Assembly (NCBI GenBank): GCA_002314945.1
Contig: DCHV01000027.1
Coordinates: 1 to 26,480 of the forward strand
DNA length: 26,480 nucleotides
Direction of reading: 5' to 3'
DNA from: Prevotellaceae bacterium UBA1743
GTDB taxonomy: Bacteria > Bacteroidota > Bacteroidia > Bacteroidales > Bacteroidaceae
This document shows, in pieces, positions 16,279 through 24,212 of the stretch. The notes beneath the pieces were generated by a model that was not told where the DNA came from, searched no databases, and was given only the letters and a program-made list of their open reading frames with translations. The first letter of the stretch is position 1; the number at the start of each line of letters is the position of its first letter. Position numbers and translations under genes: made by a program.

Positions 16279-17679
16279 TCATAGTTGGCCGCACGCCTTT
16301 TCGTATTTCACTCTATTTACTATCAACTGGCTTTCAGCAATGGCTTTCTTGGCACATGCTTCTTGCCATAGTGTTTGTGCCTCTAATAGTTCGCTCAGTG
16401 TCTCCAATCCTACGTCGAACGCACGACGACTGTTGCGCAGATTCTCTCCCGCTTGCTCTACGCTGGTTTTTGCCAGTTCCAGTTCTACGATGGATTCATC
16501 CAGTACATTGGCACATTGCTGCATTTCCAGATTCATCTTTTCCACCTGATCCTGTTGTTCTACCAGTGTGCGTTCATACTCCAACTTTGCTGCTTTCACT
16601 TTGTGCTGTGCCTCATTGCCGTGCCAGATAGGGACAGAGAGGTTTACCAAAGCCATTGTGTAAGGGGTCTTACTGTTGAATAATGTTCCACCTGCTACTT
16701 CTCCTCCGTGTACATACGAAGAAGAGACCTGTACGCCTACTTGTGGGAGAAACTCGCTTCGCGCCAATTTTACCTTTTCGCGTGCCAATTCACTCTTCAG
16801 TTCCAGTATATCAAACTCTGGACGAGTATTTACCGAGGCATTTGCTTGGGATGCTTGAACACCCTCTGCTTTCACTTCTGCTATTTGTACATCATCACTG
16901 AGTGAACAGCCGATATGGTGGCACAGGTTCATCCGTGCAAGTTTGATGGCATTCTCTGCCTGTACGATCTGCAGTTGTGCTTCATTCTTCTTTACTTGTA
17001 CCTTCAACACCTCGTTGTGTCCGCGCAATCCGTGTTTTTCGGCATTTTCCACGTCTGTCTTCAGTTGTGTCAGCAGACTGTCGTATTGCAACGCTACGCG
17101 ATGCATCTCTGTTGCTTTTAGCAGCAGGGAATATGCTTCGTACGTCTTCACGATGACATCTTCGCGTGTAAGTTTCTCATTTTGCCGCGCCATTTGCATT
17201 CCCAGTTTGCTCATGTTGTATGCGGCTGTGATTTTGCCTCCCATATAGATGGGTTGTGCCAGTGTCACTCCGAAAGAATATATGTTCTTCAGGTTGTAAT
17301 CCAAGGATATCTTGTCGCTTATGTTTGCCAATCTCTGAGCCAGCTGTGGATCGTATTGTCCTATGGCAGATAAGAGCGCTTGGCTGAATTCCTGAAATTC
17401 TCCTTTGACATTTCCCGGGATGAGATTTGTCAGATGAGTGTCAAACGTATGGTTGTTGAAGTCGTTCAGGTAGTTTCCGTTAGCCGTGATGTTCGGGAAA
17501 TAGTTGGCTTTGTATGCTTTCTGCGTCTGTAATTGTTCCTGGGTTCGTATCTGGGACGATTTTATTTCGCGGTTGTTGCGAAGAGCCATCTGCACGCAAC
17601 TGTCCAGGGTAAGTACCTCTGCTTGCGCCATGCAGGATAGCCACAAGGCTATGGATGTAATGATTATGTGTCTTCTCAT
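16279..17679 (-). CDS. TolC-family outer membrane efflux channel
   Basis: The 466-residue protein has a signal peptide (about 1-20, ending A-Q-A before E21). It then shows the outer-membrane efflux pattern: long, heptad-rich helices with two similar halves (LDSCVQMALRNNREIKSSQ near the start and RPEFDILELKSELAREKVKL at mid-chain), and the ETLSELLEAQTLWQEA helix near the end. It should form the trimeric tunnel that completes the RND pump, whose gene overlaps its start by four bases (ATGA). Three-part order on one strand supports a dedicated channel. Substrates unknown. Confidence 0.9.
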   Translation of the reverse strand: MRRHIIITSIALWLSCMAQAEVLTLDSCVQMALRNNREIKSSQIRTQEQLQTQKAYKANYFPNITANGNYLNDFNNHTFDTHLTNLIPGNVKGEFQEFSQALLSAIGQYDPQLAQRLANISDKISLDYNLKNIYSFGVTLAQPIYMGGKITAAYNMSKLGMQMARQNEKLTREDVIVKTYEAYSLLLKATEMHRVALQYDSLLTQLKTDVENAEKHGLRGHNEVLKVQVKKNEAQLQIVQAENAIKLARMNLCHHIGCSLSDDVQIAEVKAEGVQASQANASVNTRPEFDILELKSELAREKVKLARSEFLPQVGVQVSSSYVHGGEVAGGTLFNSKTPYTMALVNLSVPIWHGNEAQHKVKAAKLEYERTLVEQQDQVEKMNLEMQQCANVLDESIVELELAKTSVEQAGENLRNSRRAFDVGLETLSELLEAQTLWQEACAKKAIAESQLIVNRVKYEKACGQL

Positions 17680-20600
17680 TTTATCTTGTAGAATATGGCG
17701 TAGAGTACGGGGATTAGCAAAAGGACGATGATGGTACCTGCCAACAATCCTCCCATGATGGTGGCTGCCATAGAACCGAACATAGCATCTGGCAACAGCG
17801 GTATCATACCGAGGATGGTGGTGACTGAGGCCATTGATACAGGACGGAGTCGCGAGAGGGACGACGTGATAAGGGCTTCACGTGGAGCCTTTCCTTCCGC
17901 AATCTGGAAGTTTATCTCATCCATCAGTACTATGCCGTTCTTGATCATCATGCCTACCAAACCCAGCACGCCTACGATAGCCACAAATCCGAAACTATGA
18001 CCAGATATCAATACAGCAGGGATTACGCCAGTCAGAATCATAGGTATGCAGCAGAAGATGATGATGGGCACTTTGTAGTCCTTGAAGAGCATGATGAGAA
18101 TGACAATCATCAGGATAATAGCCAAGGGGTATTTGTTGAAGAGGTATTTCATGGAACTCTTCGAGGCAGCATCTTCTCCTTGCCACTGCAATTTGTATCC
18201 CTCGGGTAGAGTGAAGTTTTCCTCCTTCATCCTCTTTTCTATTGCAGCCTTGGCACTGTTTGCACTCTGTCCTTTGGCAGGGGAGCATTGTACACGTTGT
18301 GCTCGCTGTCCGTTGTAGCGGATTACAACAGGGTCTTCCCAACCGACTACCACACTATCGCTTATCTGACGCAGTGGGGTGGTGGATAGTGCATTGCTTA
18401 CCACTTTTCCTTTTTCCAGATACCCCGACAAGAGTTGCATCAGGTTGTTTTTGTTCAATATGGATGTCAAGTTGGGAGTCAAGCCAAAGACAGAAGCATT
18501 CTCCAGCATGTTGATTGCTTCGCCATTGTGATCCACGCAATCCAGATAGATGGATTCGTGATGAATGCCGTCATAGAAGGAGCCCACAGGTATTCCATCA
18601 GTAGCCGCCATCAGTGAGGCGCCTACTTCCTTGCGCGACAATCCTAAGCGGTGTGCGTTTTCCTGATTGTATTTCACTTCCAACTTTGGTACTTTGGGCT
18701 CCCAGTCTGTGGTGATGTTTGATACGGCACCTGTGCGAATCATCAGGTTGCGGCAACTGTCCGAGAGTTGATGCAAGATAGCTGGGTCAGGGCCGATAAA
18801 CTGAGCCTCTATAAGAAATTTCTTGTACATCAGGTTGTAGCGCTTAAACTTCACGTAGGCATCAGGGAACATCTCAGATACGTTCCTTTCCAGTGTCTCG
18901 ATATTCTCCGCCAAAGCCTTGGGGGTGGTGAAGTCAATAATCAGTTCTCCGTATGAAAGAGAAGGAGTGGCAATGCATCGTACCAGGTTGTAGCGCGATG
19001 GCGTACCTCCGGTCGAGGCTGTTATATGCGTTATCTCGGGATATGTCTTCAGGTACTCCTGAATCTTTTTCAGGTCTTTCTCCACCCGTGTCTGGTTATT
19101 GCCCTCGGGCAGCTTGTATTCCATGTACATCTGATTGTAATTCATGTCAGGGAAAAAGCCTTGGGGCAGGTATTTGTAGCAATAGGCACATCCTACAAAG
19201 AGGGCCACCGCACATGTCACCGTGATGATACGATGACTCAGCATTCCAGAGAGCATACCTCGGAGCACCTTGTACATTACTCCTTGGTATTCCTCGGTCG
19301 TCGGATTGTTCTGTACGACTTCTTTCTTTTCCTTTTTGCTATACAATAGTTTGTTGCATAGCAGTGGCACATGTACCAGAGCCAATATCCATGAGAGGAG
19401 CAGGGAAACTGCCATGACGATAAACAGGTCGCGCACATACAATCCTGTCGTGTCTGGACTCAGGAAGATGGGAAGGAAAGCCAGGATGGCAATCAGCGTA
19501 GCACCCAGCAATGGCATGGCAGTCTTCTTGGCTGTGGAAGTAAGGGCTGTTTCCCGCGGTAGTCCACGCTTCTTGTCCACCAGCACGCCATCTACTATTA
19601 CGATGGCATTGTCCACCAGCATACCCATGGCTAATATGAATGAGGCAAGGGATACGCGTTGCAGGGTACCGTCCATCCCTTTCAGTACCAGGATGGAGCC
19701 GAGTACGATTACGACGAGGGAATATCCGATGATGAGGCCTGATTTCAGTCCCATGAATACCATCAGTACCACCACTACCAGCAAAACGGATTCTATCAGG
19801 TTGATGATGAATGTGTTCAGGGCTTCTGATACACGTTCTGGCTGGAAGAATACTTTGTTGCATTCCACTCCGGCTGGCAGACGATCTTTCAGTTCTTCGA
19901 TGAGGTTATCTACCTTTTTCCCCAACTTTGTCACATCCACTCCTTGCGAAGTGGAAATGCTCATTCCCAAGGCAGGAGTTCCATCGTAAGTCATCGCTCT
20001 GCGTGTGGGTTTGTCGTATTCGCGATGGACATCGGCAAGGTCGGAGAGGCGTACCTGGTCTCCTTCATGCCCCTGGATTATCAGGTTGGCTATCTCCTCT
20101 TCCTTCGTGGCGCGGTCTCCTACTATCACACGGGTTCGCATGGAACCGTTCTCGAAATATCCGCCATAAACCGTTGCGCTCTGAGCCTGTAATGTATGCA
20201 GTATTTCCAGGGGCGATACACCCATCTGCGACAACTTGTCCTGCTTCATGGTCACTCGGATGCCCTCTTTGCGTTGTCCGTAGATGTCAATACGTTTGAT
20301 GCCTTCTATCGACGAAAGCTCACGTTTGATGAATTCTGCGTAGTCTGATAGTTCCTTGTCCGAGAATCCGTCCCCGGAAATGGAGAAGAACATACCAAAC
20401 ATATCTCCGAAATCATCCTGTACCTTTACGGTTGCTTCCTGAGGAATGGCTGCACTCGTCACTTTGCGGCGCAACATATCCCAGTGTTGTTCCAACTCTT
20501 CGAGGGGTACAGTCTGTTGCAGATTTACCATGATCATGCACATATCCTGGAAGCAGTTCGTTTCCAGAGCCTCCACGTTGGGCATTTGGCGTATGGCTTT

Positions 20601-20810
20601 CTCCAGTGGGTCAGCCAGTTCGAGTTCTACTTCATGAGCCGATGCTCCAGGGTAGATGCCTACTACCATGGCTTGGCTTACAGGAATCTCTGGGTCCTCC
20701 AACTTAGGCAGTACCCAGTAACTGAAAATCCCTCCTATAAGAAGCACGCAGATGAGGAAGGAAACAAGTTTTTGGTTATTGAAAGCCCATTTACCGAAAT
20801 CCATATTCAT
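17676..20810 (-). CDS. RND-family efflux pump, inner membrane
   Basis: The 1044-residue proton-driven pump has the AcrB/MexB layout: a membrane segment near 14-33, a large periplasmic loop, membrane segments 2-6, a second loop, and segments 8-12. Motifs are GMLVDNAIVIVDG (396-408), with the proton-relay Asp D400, and GMMIKNGIVLMDE late in the chain, with the conserved lysine. Where AcrB has two adjacent aspartates (407, 408), this protein has D400-N401, a form also common in RND relatives outside the main drug pumps. It probably exports hydrophobic or toxic compounds, but the substrate cannot be read. It follows the adaptor after 23 bases and overlaps the channel gene. No regulator is adjacent. 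Confidence 0.93.
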   Translation of the reverse strand: MNMDFGKWAFNNQKLVSFLICVLLIGGIFSYWVLPKLEDPEIPVSQAMVVGIYPGASAHEVELELADPLEKAIRQMPNVEALETNCFQDMCMIMVNLQQTVPLEELEQHWDMLRRKVTSAAIPQEATVKVQDDFGDMFGMFFSISGDGFSDKELSDYAEFIKRELSSIEGIKRIDIYGQRKEGIRVTMKQDKLSQMGVSPLEILHTLQAQSATVYGGYFENGSMRTRVIVGDRATKEEEIANLIIQGHEGDQVRLSDLADVHREYDKPTRRAMTYDGTPALGMSISTSQGVDVTKLGKKVDNLIEELKDRLPAGVECNKVFFQPERVSEALNTFIINLIESVLLVVVVLMVFMGLKSGLIIGYSLVVIVLGSILVLKGMDGTLQRVSLASFILAMGMLVDNAIVIVDGVLVDKKRGLPRETALTSTAKKTAMPLLGATLIAILAFLPIFLSPDTTGLYVRDLFIVMAVSLLLSWILALVHVPLLCNKLLYSKKEKKEVVQNNPTTEEYQGVMYKVLRGMLSGMLSHRIITVTCAVALFVGCAYCYKYLPQGFFPDMNYNQMYMEYKLPEGNNQTRVEKDLKKIQEYLKTYPEITHITASTGGTPSRYNLVRCIATPSLSYGELIIDFTTPKALAENIETLERNVSEMFPDAYVKFKRYNLMYKKFLIEAQFIGPDPAILHQLSDSCRNLMIRTGAVSNITTDWEPKVPKLEVKYNQENAHRLGLSRKEVGASLMAATDGIPVGSFYDGIHHESIYLDCVDHNGEAINMLENASVFGLTPNLTSILNKNNLMQLLSGYLEKGKVVSNALSTTPLRQISDSVVVGWEDPVVIRYNGQRAQRVQCSPAKGQSANSAKAAIEKRMKEENFTLPEGYKLQWQGEDAASKSSMKYLFNKYPLAIILMIVILIMLFKDYKVPIIIFCCIPMILTGVIPAVLISGHSFGFVAIVGVLGLVGMMIKNGIVLMDEINFQIAEGKAPREALITSSLSRLRPVSMASVTTILGMIPLLPDAMFGSMAATIMGGLLAGTIIVLLLIPVLYAIFYKIK

Positions 20811-20833
20811 TTTGCTCTACAGGGTGGATGTTT

Positions 20834-21901
20834 TTAGAGTAGGCCTCCTACGTTGGTCTTCGAGGGCTCGGATGCGGGGCGTACACGTTGGCCGTCCGAT
20901 ACATGATGCACGCCTGCCGAAACGACTTTTTGTCCTGCTTCCAGTCCCTGAATGACCTGGATGGTGCCACGGGAACTCAGATGGCTTACTCTGACAGGTG
21001 TCTTGTGTATGATGCTGTCTGAGTAGAGATAGACGTATGTCTGGTCGTTTTCGCAGAGTACTGCCGAGGATGGTATTTCGAGGGGGAGGTTGTCTTTCTC
21101 CTTGCCGAAAATGTTTACCATGGCAGTCAGTCCTGGAGTGATTTCCTTGTCGTCATCCTCTATCTGCAGGTGCATCGTGTAGAGCTGGTTCGCATTGGCA
21201 TCCTTCGAGATGTTCAATAGTTTCAGTGATACCGTGCGATTGGGTGAACTGAAGGTGGCTGTGATGCGGTCGTATTCCGACTGTCTGTTATATTCCGATA
21301 CGGGGATGTGGGTCACCACTTCTATCTTTTTGTCTGCGAAAACACTCACGATGGGCATCCCAGATCCTACTGTCTCGTGGCCATCATAATTCACCTCGTG
21401 CACATAGCCGTCGAAGGGGGCATAGAGCACACAGTCTTCCACTTGATCCTTGGCGTGTGCCAACTTCTGTGTGATTTGTTCCAGTCCATAGCGAGCCTTG
21501 TCGTAGTTGTTGGCACTGGTGCCACCATCCTCGTACAGGGAAATGATACGCTCGCACTCTGCTTTTGTGCTTTCGTATTCAGCTTGGGCGGCAGCGAGCT
21601 GCACCTTGTAGTCGCGGCTGTCCATCCGTGCCAATACCTGTCCCTTGCGCACACGGTTGCCTACTTTTACGGGGATGCTTTCCAACGTACCTGCTACGCG
21701 GAAAGCCAAGCGACTTTCGTCGGCTGCTTGTGTCGTTCCTGGGTAACTATTTTCGCTGATGCCTTTCGCTATTTGTACAGTGCTCAGATTTACTACTGGG
21801 ATGTTCTTTGTTACCGCGGCTTCCTTGTTTCCGCAATTGCACAATAATAACATCAGACAGAGAGCAAATACCCCCACAATAGACATTCTCATAGTACGCA
21901 T
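20834..21901 (-). CDS. RND periplasmic adaptor lipoprotein
   Basis: The 355-residue membrane-fusion protein bridges the pump and the TolC-like channel. It has a short hydrophobic leader (7-20) and cysteines at 21 and 23 that look like a lipoprotein cleavage site. It also has the split lipoyl domain (LESIPVKVGNRVRKGQVLARMD and APFDGYVHEVNYDGHETV) enclosing a helical hairpin (about 95-150), then beta-barrel and membrane-proximal domains. It starts 30 bases after the GH89 stop. Alternative starts exist at residues 4 and 6 (21892, 21886). A TAnnTTTG-like element at 21907-21914 lies right before the ATG but has no good -33 partner. Confidence 0.9.
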   Translation of the reverse strand: MRTMRMSIVGVFALCLMLLLCNCGNKEAAVTKNIPVVNLSTVQIAKGISENSYPGTTQAADESRLAFRVAGTLESIPVKVGNRVRKGQVLARMDSRDYKVQLAAAQAEYESTKAECERIISLYEDGGTSANNYDKARYGLEQITQKLAHAKDQVEDCVLYAPFDGYVHEVNYDGHETVGSGMPIVSVFADKKIEVVTHIPVSEYNRQSEYDRITATFSSPNRTVSLKLLNISKDANANQLYTMHLQIEDDDKEITPGLTAMVNIFGKEKDNLPLEIPSSAVLCENDQTYVYLYSDSIIHKTPVRVSHLSSRGTIQVIQGLEAGQKVVSAGVHHVSDGQRVRPASEPSKTNVGGLL

Positions 21902-21931
21902 TTTTACAAAAATAATTCCAAGTTACACACT

Positions 21932-24124
21932 CTAATTGCAATCCGATGATCCGATGACAGCACGGTATTCGTCTATCCGCGAATCCACATCACGTGCCAC
22001 ATCGAAGGAATCACCCGTAGGATCGGCTGGATATGGCTTCTTGGAATACATCACATCCTCTGCCATCTTCACGAGTACGGGCCAGAATTCCTTGTTGTAC
22101 CATTCGCCATCCACGGGAAGACCATTCTCTACACGCTCAATTGTGGCATCGAAGAAGGCCTGCCAACGGTGGAAATAGTAGTCTCCCACCAATCCCTGCC
22201 ACAGACGGCGTGCATAGTCATCCAGACACATGTCGCATCCCCAGCGTGTCAATAGCGTGCGGGCATTCTCTTCGAAATAGTCCTCCTCGGCAGCGTCTGT
22301 TCCGAAACGTCGTGCATTGCTGATCCAGCGGCCGAAGAGCATGTCCTCGCGTGTTGCAAGGAGTGCGTCAGCATCCGCAAACATTTTGGCGGACAGGTCC
22401 CTGAGTTCCTTCATGCGGGATACGTCACCTGCATTGGCGGCATCCGTGTAACGGTCGCTTAGCAGGGTGAACAGGTTGGCGATGACCTGCGTGTATAGCG
22501 TCGCGATGTCATAGCGGGAATTGTCCCTGTCCGAGGGATTCGCCAGGAGTACACGGCAACATTCCAGCAGCGTGTCATTGTTGTAGGGGAGCCTCTCTTG
22601 CGGATTGTGATGTCCGAATGCGGGATGCTGTGCCATCATGGAACCGGCGAAATAGGCGGCAGGATGTATGAACACTTCGCGTATCAGTTTCTCCCAGGCC
22701 TCTTCCGTGGCAGTACAGGGAGCATCGCGTCGCAGTGAACTCCAATTTCTTATCCATTCGTATGGGTCAAGCGTGTCGCACCAGAGTCTTTCATAGAAGT
22801 ATTCAAAGGGATGAGGTGCCACGGAAAAGCCTTCCAACGTGCATCCCAATCCCGTGCATGTAGTCTCTGCCTCAAACAGCGATTTCAGCATCTTGTCCAC
22901 CTGTACGATATTGCCCTCCAGTACATCTACTCCGCCGAAGTCGCCTAAATAGCACCAGATGAATGGTTGCCCGTAATGGCTCTCTGTCTCACGCCATAGT
23001 TCGGCATATTCTCCCTGGTAATCCAGCATGATCAGTTTTCCTTTGGGGACAGAGTCCATGCAAGCCTTCTTCGCGGCAGGAGACCATCCCTTTGGATTGT
23101 TGATGTAGATCCATGCCATCTCTATCCATTTTGCATCGGCATCCACCTCTGCCATCGTCGAATAGATTCTGTTCGTCACACCTGCCAGGTATTCTGGTTC
23201 CCAACTGGGAGGTACCATCTCGTTGAAGGGGTCTGCCCCGTAATAATGGTCCGTGCCGAACACCTCCGTCTGCTTTTCCAGATAGAGTTTCTGTACACGG
23301 CTGAAGAGAGAGTCGTTGGGGTCGAGGAAGTAGGGGGAAGGGAAATTGCACCACGATGCAATCTTCTTGATGTTTGCGTCAGGGTACAGTTCAGCAATAC
23401 GCCCTGGCACGTGTCCGCAGAATGCAGGCAGCACGGGACGCATCCCGAATTCACGCTCACGCTTCAGGATTTGTTTCTGCAGTTTCATCTGTCCGTCTAT
23501 CCACGACTGAGGCAGCGGACCCTGCCACCCGTCCATCTCACCCATGCGATGCCAGGGGAGATGTGCCGGTCCCGAGAAATAAGCCCGTGTTTCATCGGAC
23601 GTCATTCCCATTTGCTGCCACACATCGAGCCATATATATTCCTGGCCTGTCAGAGCAAGGGGCATATTGATGCCATTCAGGGCCATCCAGTCTATCAGCC
23701 ATTCCCATTGCTCCCAACTGCACCAGGGTAGCGCGTAGCCATAGGTGCAGTAATTCAGGAAGAAGCGGTCGCCCACCTTTGCCGTGCGTTCGATAGGCTC
23801 CGTCACTGGAACCAACTTCTCAGGGATGCTCAGTTCGCCCTTCATCCACCCATAATCTACGCCGAGATAATTTTTCAGGTAATAATTGAGTCCGACCGCC
23901 ATGGATACAGCATTGTCTCCCACGATACGTACCATGCTTTCATTCTGCTCCAGGCGGAAGGTGTCGTGGTGAGTGGTGTCGGAAATGAACTCGATGCCCG
24001 AAGCTTTCTCTCCGAGGATTCGCTCTGCCAGAGCTTCGGCAGCATCCGTGTCAGCATTCTTGTTGCCACGGCAGCCGATGCATAGGGCAGCTATGACCAA
24101 AATTACGGCAAATTTACTTTTCAT
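21932..24124 (-). CDS. GH89 alpha-N-acetylglucosaminidase, lipoprotein
   Basis: The 730-residue protein matches the NAGLU/GH89 family along its length: an N-terminal domain, an (alpha/beta)8 barrel from about 120 with WEWLIDWMALNGINMPLALTG, and an all-helical C-terminal domain. Likely catalytic acids are E302 in YYGADPFNEM and E431 in TGLGCTLEGF, the positions of E316 and E446 in human NAGLU. GH89 enzymes release alpha-linked GlcNAc, known from gastric mucin O-glycans and heparan sulfate. The start at 24124 gives a lipoprotein signal (ALCIGC, Cys18), so it is probably tethered in the envelope. An in-frame extension to 24304 lacks any signal and is rejected. It has its own promoter, follows the FAS1 gene by 88 bases and precedes the efflux genes. 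Confidence 0.93.
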   Translation of the reverse strand: MKSKFAVILVIAALCIGCRGNKNADTDAAEALAERILGEKASGIEFISDTTHHDTFRLEQNESMVRIVGDNAVSMAVGLNYYLKNYLGVDYGWMKGELSIPEKLVPVTEPIERTAKVGDRFFLNYCTYGYALPWCSWEQWEWLIDWMALNGINMPLALTGQEYIWLDVWQQMGMTSDETRAYFSGPAHLPWHRMGEMDGWQGPLPQSWIDGQMKLQKQILKREREFGMRPVLPAFCGHVPGRIAELYPDANIKKIASWCNFPSPYFLDPNDSLFSRVQKLYLEKQTEVFGTDHYYGADPFNEMVPPSWEPEYLAGVTNRIYSTMAEVDADAKWIEMAWIYINNPKGWSPAAKKACMDSVPKGKLIMLDYQGEYAELWRETESHYGQPFIWCYLGDFGGVDVLEGNIVQVDKMLKSLFEAETTCTGLGCTLEGFSVAPHPFEYFYERLWCDTLDPYEWIRNWSSLRRDAPCTATEEAWEKLIREVFIHPAAYFAGSMMAQHPAFGHHNPQERLPYNNDTLLECCRVLLANPSDRDNSRYDIATLYTQVIANLFTLLSDRYTDAANAGDVSRMKELRDLSAKMFADADALLATREDMLFGRWISNARRFGTDAAEEDYFEENARTLLTRWGCDMCLDDYARRLWQGLVGDYYFHRWQAFFDATIERVENGLPVDGEWYNKEFWPVLVKMAEDVMYSKKPYPADPTGDSFDVARDVDSRIDEYRAVIGSSDCN

Positions 24125-24148
24125 GTGCAATATATTGTTTATATACTG

Positions 24149-24179
24149 CAAAAGTACGCATATTTTTCGAAAGTGGAAA
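24149..24179 (-). promoter_or_regulatory. Promoter of the GH89 gene
   Basis: On the minus strand, TTTC (24179-24176), 19 bases, then TACTTTTG (24156-24149) fits the Bacteroidetes pattern, with one mismatch in the -33 element. The start would lie near 24145, about 20 bases before the ATG at 24124. This would let the GH89-efflux group be expressed separately from the FAS1 gene. Confidence 0.65.
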
Positions 24180-24212
24180 CTATTCGTTGAGTTTTTCTCA
24201 GGACGGCAATGA

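Noticed and set aside
21907..21914. Promoter directly before the RND adaptor gene
   Set aside because: The TAnnTTTG-like element lacks a TTTG at the proper distance and sits too close to the ATG; a chance match in AT-rich sequence is likely.
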